From positions 62,001-126,000 of the forward strand of contig JADJYF010000010.1 in assembly GCA_016719885.1 (NCBI GenBank): a stretch of 64,000 nt of DNA. Reading direction: 5' to 3'. The notes below the pieces were generated by a model that worked only from the letters and a program-made list of their open reading frames with translations, searched no databases and was not told the origin of the DNA. Source of the stretch: Pseudomonadota bacterium (GTDB lineage: Bacteria; Pseudomonadota; Gammaproteobacteria; Ga0077536). Every line of letters begins with the position of its first letter. The first letter of the stretch is position 1. This document shows, one piece after another, positions 59,594 through 64,000 of the stretch. The position numbers were made by a program, and so were the translations under genes.

Positions 59594-60334
59594 GTGGATA
59601 AAGAGACAAAAAACACCGTCGAGTTCGTGATCGCCTGCTGCGGGCCGGCCTTCGTGCTGGGTTACCTCGTGTTCTGGGGCGTGCTCGGGCACAACATTCC
59701 GCCGCCCAACGTCATGGGCATGAGCCCCGAGCAACTGGTCTCGGAGTACTACCTGAAGTACCGCGACTCCATTTCCATCGGCATGGCCGGTTGCTGCGTG
59801 GTGGCGCTGCTCTACCTGCCGTGGTCCTGCCTGCTGGCGCTCATGATGCGCGACGACAACGGCAATCTCAGCGTGTTCAGCATGATGGAACTGACGGGCG
59901 GCGCGTTGACCGCATGGGTGCTGGCGTTCTGCCCGGCAATGTGGCTGACCTGCGCCATTCTCTCGACCTCGCTCGACCCGACCTTCATCAAGTTGCTGCA
60001 CACCTGCGGCTGGTTCATCTACGACGTCACTTTCATGATCACCACCGTGCAGCTCACGGGTCTCGGTCTGTACACGGTGCTGAACAAACGCCAGACCATC
60101 TTCCCGGCCTGGGCCGGCTGGTGCGCCATCGCGGTTGGCATCATCTTCCTGCCGCTGGTGCTCATCCCGTTCGTCGACAAGGGGCCGTTCATGTTGCCCG
60201 GCACCTGGAATTTCTACATCGTGTTCGGCACCTGGCTGTTCGGCTTCTTCTCGCCCTACAGCTATTTCATGCTGAAGGAGTTGAGCGCGCGGCGTCGCGA
60301 ATTCATGCCGGGCGCCACCGCGCTCGGCCACTGA
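59594..60334 (+). CDS. Six-helix membrane protein of unknown function
   Basis: 246 residues from a GTG at 59594 with GGGGAG upstream. About six hydrophobic spans: FVIACCGPAFVLGYLVFW, GMAGCCVVALLYLPWSCLLAL, LTAWVLAFCPAMWLTCAIL, FIYDVTFMITTVQLTGLGLY, AGWCAIAVGIIFLPLVL and FYIVFGTWLFGFFSPYSYFML. No heme or copper ligands are obvious. Homologues are, to my recollection, found with steroid or ketone monooxygenases, but I do not recognise a named family. It heads the operon with oxidase-subunit-like proteins. Confidence 0.8.
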   Translation: MDKETKNTVEFVIACCGPAFVLGYLVFWGVLGHNIPPPNVMGMSPEQLVSEYYLKYRDSISIGMAGCCVVALLYLPWSCLLALMMRDDNGNLSVFSMMELTGGALTAWVLAFCPAMWLTCAILSTSLDPTFIKLLHTCGWFIYDVTFMITTVQLTGLGLYTVLNKRQTIFPAWAGWCAIAVGIIFLPLVLIPFVDKGPFMLPGTWNFYIVFGTWLFGFFSPYSYFMLKELSARRREFMPGATALGH

Positions 60335-60434
60335 CAGCGCCTGTCGCGTCGGGAGCACGCCGTCGCTCCCGACGCGCTTCGCCCGGCGCGCGAGGTGTCA
60401 TGGTCGCCAGGCGCCCCAATTGCAGGCAACGTTG

Positions 60435-61037
60435 ATGGATGATCGAGAATCACAGGCCGCCCTCCCGCCGCAGGCGCACGGCGAGGCACGACGCCAGGTC
60501 GGCACGGAAGGCCTGTGGATCTTCGTGTTCATCGACATGGTGATCTTCACCCTGATCTTCTTCGTCTTCATGAGCGAACGTCTCGGCTCACTCGCGCTGT
60601 TCGAGGCCGGTCAGCAGCGTCTCAATGCCTGGTTCGGTCTCGTCAATGCGCTGGTCTTGCTGACGAGTTCATGGCTGGTGGTGGAAGCCGTGCATGGCGC
60701 GCGCGCGGGGGCGATGCAAGGCGTGCAACGCCATCTCGCCGGGGCGCTGTTATGCGCCGCCTTGTTCGTGGTGAGCAAGGTGCTCGAGTATCGCGCCAAG
60801 CTGCTGCTTGGCCTGACGCCCGCAACCGATCCATTTTTCTCCTTCTATTTCTTCATCACCTTCGTGCATTTCCTGCACGTGGTGGCCGGCATGCTGTTCA
60901 TCAATGCCTATCGACGTCGTGCCGCGCGCGACGTGGGCGGCAAGGCTTTCATCGCCGGTCTGGAAAACGTCGGCCTGTTCTGGCATTACGTCGACGTATT
61001 GTGGATCTTCATCTTTCCGCTGCTGTACCTCATCTGA
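60435..61037 (+). CDS. Cytochrome c oxidase subunit III-like (NorE-like) protein
   Basis: 200 residues with five membrane spans. GLWIFVFIDMVIFTLIFFVFM, VNALVLLTSSWLVVEA, SFYFFITFVHFLHVVAGML and the ending FWHYVDVLWIFIFPLLYL are subunit III marks (family HFLHV and FWHYVDxVW). It lacks the first two helices of full COX III, as NorE does. No catalytic heme-copper subunit is encoded near, so it is an orphan accessory subunit. Followed after ten bases by the small subunit-IV-like gene. Confidence 0.88.
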   Translation: MDDRESQAALPPQAHGEARRQVGTEGLWIFVFIDMVIFTLIFFVFMSERLGSLALFEAGQQRLNAWFGLVNALVLLTSSWLVVEAVHGARAGAMQGVQRHLAGALLCAALFVVSKVLEYRAKLLLGLTPATDPFFSFYFFITFVHFLHVVAGMLFINAYRRRAARDVGGKAFIAGLENVGLFWHYVDVLWIFIFPLLYLI

Positions 61038-61047
61038 CGGGCCACCG

Positions 61048-61326
61048 ATGTTCGCCAAACTGTCCCGCTCGCCACGCGCCGTATGGCTGCTGCTCATCGG
61101 CCTGACCGCGATCTCCTTTGCGTTGTTCGAGGGTCACTGGCTTACGTCCTTGTCGACGCTGGCGGTGGTCGCCATCGCTGCCTGCAAGGCACGCCTGGTG
61201 GTCAGGCATTTCATGGAAGTTGCCCACGCGCCGGGCAACTGGCGGTTTGCCTACGAGACCTGGGTGTTCGTGGCGGCGGCGATCATCGTGATTGGTCACT
61301 ACGTGGGCGCGGCGCGCATGCACTGA
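61048..61326 (+). CDS. Small subunit IV/NorF-like membrane protein
   Basis: 92 residues with three hydrophobic spans (AVWLLLIGLTAISFALF, TLAVVAIAACKARLVVRHFM, ETWVFVAAAIIVIGHYVG). The middle motif KARLVVRHFMEV is typical of NorF and cytochrome-oxidase subunit IV (COX4_pro) proteins. It ends the three-gene membrane operon. NorE/NorF pairs help nitric oxide reductase assembly or activity, but no norCB is present here. Confidence 0.85.
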   Translation: MFAKLSRSPRAVWLLLIGLTAISFALFEGHWLTSLSTLAVVAIAACKARLVVRHFMEVAHAPGNWRFAYETWVFVAAAIIVIGHYVGAARMH

Positions 61327-61335
61327 ACACCGTCG

Positions 61336-62589
61336 TCAGCGATCGCGGTGCAGCAGCAAGACCGAACAGGCCGCTTCGTCAAAGCCAATCACGCCGCCGC
61401 CATTCTCGGCCAGCGCCCAGCGCGCGCCGTCGACCTGGCGTTCGCCGGCTTCGCCGCGGAGTTGCGCGACGAGTTCCGCGGTCATCGACAGCCCGGTGGC
61501 ACCCACCGGGTGTCCCTTGGAAACGAGACCACCGGAGGTGTTCACCGGGATCCGGCCACCCAGGGTGGTCGCGCCGCTTTCCACCAGCGCGCCGCCTTCG
61601 CCGCGCGCGCAAAATCCCATCATCTCGACCTGGTAGATCTCGCAGAACGAGGTAGCGTCGTGCACTTCGGCGACGTCGACGTCGGCGGGCGTGATGCCGG
61701 CGGCGCGATAGGCGCGTTCCGCCGCGTAGCGGCTCAAACCGTCTTCATCGAGACTGCGATACTTGCCGCCGGACAAGCCCTGGGCCGCGATGCGCACGGC
61801 GCGTTCGCGCACCTCGGCGGGCAGCGTCTTCAGCACCTGCTCCGACACCACCAACGCCGCCGCCGCACCATCGCCTATTGGCGCACACATCGCACGGGTC
61901 AGTGGCCAGGTCACGGGCCGGTCCGCCAGCACCTCGTCGACCGTCATGCGAAAACGATACTGGGCGCCGGGGTTCATTGCGCCATGGTTGTGGTTCTTGG
62001 CCGCGCCGGCCGCGATCTGGCGCTGGGTCAAGCCGTACTTCTTCATGTGATAGCAAGCCTGCATGGCATAGGTATCCATGAAGATGGTGCGGTCGGGGCC
62101 GGGCTCGAAGGGTTTGCCGGCGACCTCGCCCGCCGCGCGGTAATAGTCTTGCCATTCTTGCGGGTCGTATTGATCGATGCCGCCGAAGTAGAGCCGCGCG
62201 GTCTTGTCCGGCGCCTGCGGAAAGAAGGTCTTCTCCACGCCCATGGCGAGACTCACCGCGGCCTGGCCGGACAGGATGTCCTTCCACGCGCCGTTCAAGG
62301 CCAGCGAAGCCGTCGCGCAGCCGGCCTCGACGTTGGTCAGAGGCACGCGCTCGGGCAGTAGCCCTTCGCGCGTCATCGGCGTCAGGCACACCTGGCCGCG
62401 GATGCTGCCCTGGTTGTCGGTCCACATACCGCAGTTGCCGAAGTGGACGCTTTCAATCATGCCGCCGTCGTCGAGGCCGGCATCGGCCAGTACCGCGAGA
62501 TAGGCCTCGCGTGCGAGGTCCTTGACGCTGTCTTGGGGGCGACGTCCGAAGGCGGTGCTGTAGGCGCCGATGATGTAGGCGGCGGTCAT
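61336..62589 (-). CDS. Thiolase, SCP2/acetyl-CoA acetyltransferase-like
   Basis: 417 residues from the ATG at 62589 behind GGAG. N-terminal NVEAGCATASLALNGAW carries the nucleophilic Cys at about residue 95, and C-terminal NTSGGLVSKGHPVGATG the catalytic His; VHDATSFCEI is in the SCP2-type position. Such thiolases cleave branched or ring-derived beta-ketoacyl-CoA. Convergent with the membrane operon and upstream of nothing in frame, but on the same strand as the amidohydrolase at 62680. Confidence 0.92.
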   Translation of the reverse strand: MTAAYIIGAYSTAFGRRPQDSVKDLAREAYLAVLADAGLDDGGMIESVHFGNCGMWTDNQGSIRGQVCLTPMTREGLLPERVPLTNVEAGCATASLALNGAWKDILSGQAAVSLAMGVEKTFFPQAPDKTARLYFGGIDQYDPQEWQDYYRAAGEVAGKPFEPGPDRTIFMDTYAMQACYHMKKYGLTQRQIAAGAAKNHNHGAMNPGAQYRFRMTVDEVLADRPVTWPLTRAMCAPIGDGAAAALVVSEQVLKTLPAEVRERAVRIAAQGLSGGKYRSLDEDGLSRYAAERAYRAAGITPADVDVAEVHDATSFCEIYQVEMMGFCARGEGGALVESGATTLGGRIPVNTSGGLVSKGHPVGATGLSMTAELVAQLRGEAGERQVDGARWALAENGGGVIGFDEAACSVLLLHRDR

Positions 62590-62679
62590 GGGCGTTCTCC
62601 GTGCGTTGTGAAACCGGGGCGATGGCAGGCAATGACATCGCCCCATGTCGTCCCAGGGGGCGATGTCGGGGCGCGCGAC

Positions 62680-63699
62680 TCAGGGCCGGGCGGCGATGCG
62701 ATAGACACGCGTGGCGGTGCCCCGGAACATCGCGTCCTTCTCCGCTTCGCTGTAGGGTGCGGCGATTTTCTTGAAGGCGTTCCACAGCACACCATAGGAA
62801 ACACCGCACTTGTCGACCGGGAAGTTGCTCTCGAACATGCAGCGCTCGGGGCCGAAGGCCTGGATCGCAAACTGGTAATAGTCGTTCTGCTTTGCCACGA
62901 ATTGATCGGAAGTCGGTGGCTTGGCATCTGCTTCGAAGCCGAGTCCGCACCAGGGCATGGCGAGACCACCGAGCTTCATGTTGACGTTAGGACACTTCGC
63001 CAGTTCGGTGAGGTCCTTCTTCCACTGCGCCATGATTTCCTGCTGGCGGCCCTTGTAGGCGCCCACACCCAGCGGCGTGCCAAGGTGGTCGATGACCATC
63101 GTGGTGCCGGGAAAGGCGCGCGCGAGATCCGTGAAGCAGGCGGTCTGGTGATAGTAGTGATAACCATCGAATACCAGGCCCTTGTCCGACAGGATCTTGA
63201 AGCCGCGCCGAAAGGCGGCATCGTCGTACAGGCGTGCGTTGTGTACGCCTTCCATGGAAAGCAGCTCGGAGCCCGTGTCATCGAAGGCCGCGATCTGGCG
63301 AATGCCGCGGAACAGCTTGCTGGCGGCGATGTGCGCATCGAGGAATTCATGCACTTCGGCTTCGCTGCCGCGCAATTCGCCGGTGCCCATGATGGCGCCG
63401 ATCTGCGTGGCCCTGGAATTGGCGGCGGCCTGCTTGGCGATGCCGTCGACCCATTCGGTCTCACCCACCGGCTTCAAATGCTCCGGCCCGCTCTCGCGAT
63501 GCCCTTCCCAGCATTGCAGGTAGACGGTCTGCTCGACGTCATGCGTGCCGGTGTCGGCACGCAGTTCGTTCAAATCATAGTAGGGATAGACTTCGCTCTT
63601 GACGAAGAAATGATGATGCGGGTCGACAATGCGACGGGTGGGCTCGATGGTGTCTTCTTGAACATTGGCGAGCCAGTCTTTGCGAACGACGACGGACAT
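62680..63699 (-). CDS. Amidohydrolase-2 family metal-dependent hydrolase
   Basis: 339 residues from the ATG at 63699 (GGGAGAA upstream). IVDPHHHFF holds the HxH pair, MVIDHLGTPLG and FESNFPVDKCG the other ligands, as in 2-pyrone-4,6-dicarboxylate lactonase and related decarboxylase/lactonase enzymes. A lactonase acting after the Baeyer-Villiger monooxygenase is an attractive idea but not shown. Ninety bases upstream of the thiolase on the same strand. Confidence 0.9.
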   Translation of the reverse strand: MSVVVRKDWLANVQEDTIEPTRRIVDPHHHFFVKSEVYPYYDLNELRADTGTHDVEQTVYLQCWEGHRESGPEHLKPVGETEWVDGIAKQAAANSRATQIGAIMGTGELRGSEAEVHEFLDAHIAASKLFRGIRQIAAFDDTGSELLSMEGVHNARLYDDAAFRRGFKILSDKGLVFDGYHYYHQTACFTDLARAFPGTTMVIDHLGTPLGVGAYKGRQQEIMAQWKKDLTELAKCPNVNMKLGGLAMPWCGLGFEADAKPPTSDQFVAKQNDYYQFAIQAFGPERCMFESNFPVDKCGVSYGVLWNAFKKIAAPYSEAEKDAMFRGTATRVYRIAARP

Positions 63700-63773
63700 G
63701 ATGCGGTTCTCCCCTGGTGGCGATGGCACGGCAGGCGGCGTGGACGCCGTGCGTGAGGGCCGAGCGTAGCACG

Positions 63774-64000
63774 TCAGGGCTGTGCGGATTCATCCCATAA
63801 ATGACGTCGGTATTCGCGAGGCGATTGACCGCTCCAACTCTTGAACGCGCGCGAAAAGGCGCTGGCATCCTCGAAGCCCAGCACATGGGCGATGGCACTG
63901 TTGTCGAGATGACTGCGCGCCATCAGTTCCATGGCGCGTTCGCGGCGTACTTCGGCCAGCACCGCGGAAAAGCTCGTGCCTTCCTCGTCGAGGCGTCGTT
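63774..64000 (-). CDS. AraC family regulator, C-terminal part
   Basis: Partial gene cut by the right window edge; about 75 C-terminal codons are visible. RRLDEEGTSFSAVLAEVRRERA is the end of the first helix-turn-helix, and the second is complete (AIAHVLGFEDASAFSRAFKSWSGQSPREYRR, shown as VLGFEDASAFSRAFKSW). This is the ArgR/OruR-like AraC type with an N-terminal effector domain outside the window. It lies upstream of the amidohydrolase-thiolase genes and may activate them. Confidence 0.92.
   Translation of the reverse strand, partial: RRLDEEGTSFSAVLAEVRRERAMELMARSHLDNSAIAHVLGFEDASAFSRAFKSWSGQSPREYRRHLWDESAQP

Overview
The window is GC-rich (roughly two thirds G+C by eye) chromosomal DNA, very probably from a gammaproteobacterial degrader of aromatic and alicyclic compounds. 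The evidence is the density of oxygenases, acyl-CoA dehydrogenases and CoA-pathway enzymes, the proteobacterial pob-pca, amn and bad-type gene sets, glpK-glpD, YadGH-type and Tim44-type genes, and REP-like repeats with a GTGCGAATTCATTCGCAC core. The exact genus cannot be read from the sequence. No rRNA, tRNA, CRISPR array, insertion sequence or prophage was seen. Three genes carry a single-base frameshift and there is a 115-nt G homopolymer, so some sequence or assembly error is likely.

Layout. (1) 1-12163: a Rieske dioxygenase (beta subunit cut by the window edge, alpha complete), a divergent TetR, then three aminoglycoside-phosphotransferase-fold kinases. Two of the kinases are each coupled to a 168-codon paralogous partner gene, facing each other across the poly-G tract. 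An SDR, a CrtC/DUF7064-like protein, a ferredoxin-reductase, an acyl-CoA ligase and a SnoaL-like protein complete the region. The kinase/partner arrangement resembles LvaA/LvaB of levulinate catabolism. (2) 12198-24230: a frameshifted GST-like gene, then a minus-strand operon of two acyl-CoA dehydrogenases, a nitronate-monooxygenase-type flavoprotein, BadH-like and BadI-like enzymes. It is divergent from marR, a FadJ-like protein with a degenerate NAD domain, a third acyl-CoA dehydrogenase, an AlkB-like hydroxylase and a P450. This reads as ring oxidation and hydrolytic ring opening of an alicyclic acid via CoA esters. (3) 24450-28820: TlpA-like thioredoxin, DUF4266 lipoprotein, DUF3570 beta-barrel (frameshifted into a second barrel) and ApbE. 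The DUF3570 protein has a flavinylation-like DTWSGAT motif.

(4) 28905-37138: LysR regulator, DUF429 protein, ChaC, a glycerophosphodiesterase-glpK-glpD operon, a zinc metallohydrolase and an HD-domain protein. (5) 37331-43669: one tightly packed operon pcaI-pcaJ-pcaH-pcaG-pobA-pcaB-CYP199-like P450. It would take 4-methoxybenzoate-type compounds through 4-hydroxybenzoate and protocatechuate into the beta-ketoadipate pathway; pcaC, pcaD and pcaF are not here. (6) 43872-54407: Tim44-like protein, secreted alpha/beta hydrolase, amidohydrolase, DUF1636, FAH-family enzyme, GntR regulator with paired operator-like palindromes, PhzS-like FAD monooxygenase, a frameshifted MetE-like protein, and AmnD-AmnB-AmnA (2-aminophenol meta-cleavage).

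(7) 54464-64000: enoyl-CoA hydratase, YadGH-type ABC exporter, TetR, Baeyer-Villiger monooxygenase, three membrane proteins including orphan oxidase subunit III/IV-like (NorE/NorF-like) proteins, SCP2-type thiolase, amidohydrolase and the C-terminus of an AraC regulator. No gene-free stretch exceeds about 300 bases; the larger gaps (1408-1568, 5170-5408, 18125-18354, 24231-24449, 29832-30020, 31336-31532, 37139-37330, 43670-43871, 48720-48988, 59377-59593) are covered by the repeat, promoter and operator entries where anything was visible. In 1408-1568, 29832-30020 and 31336-31532 I see nothing I can support.
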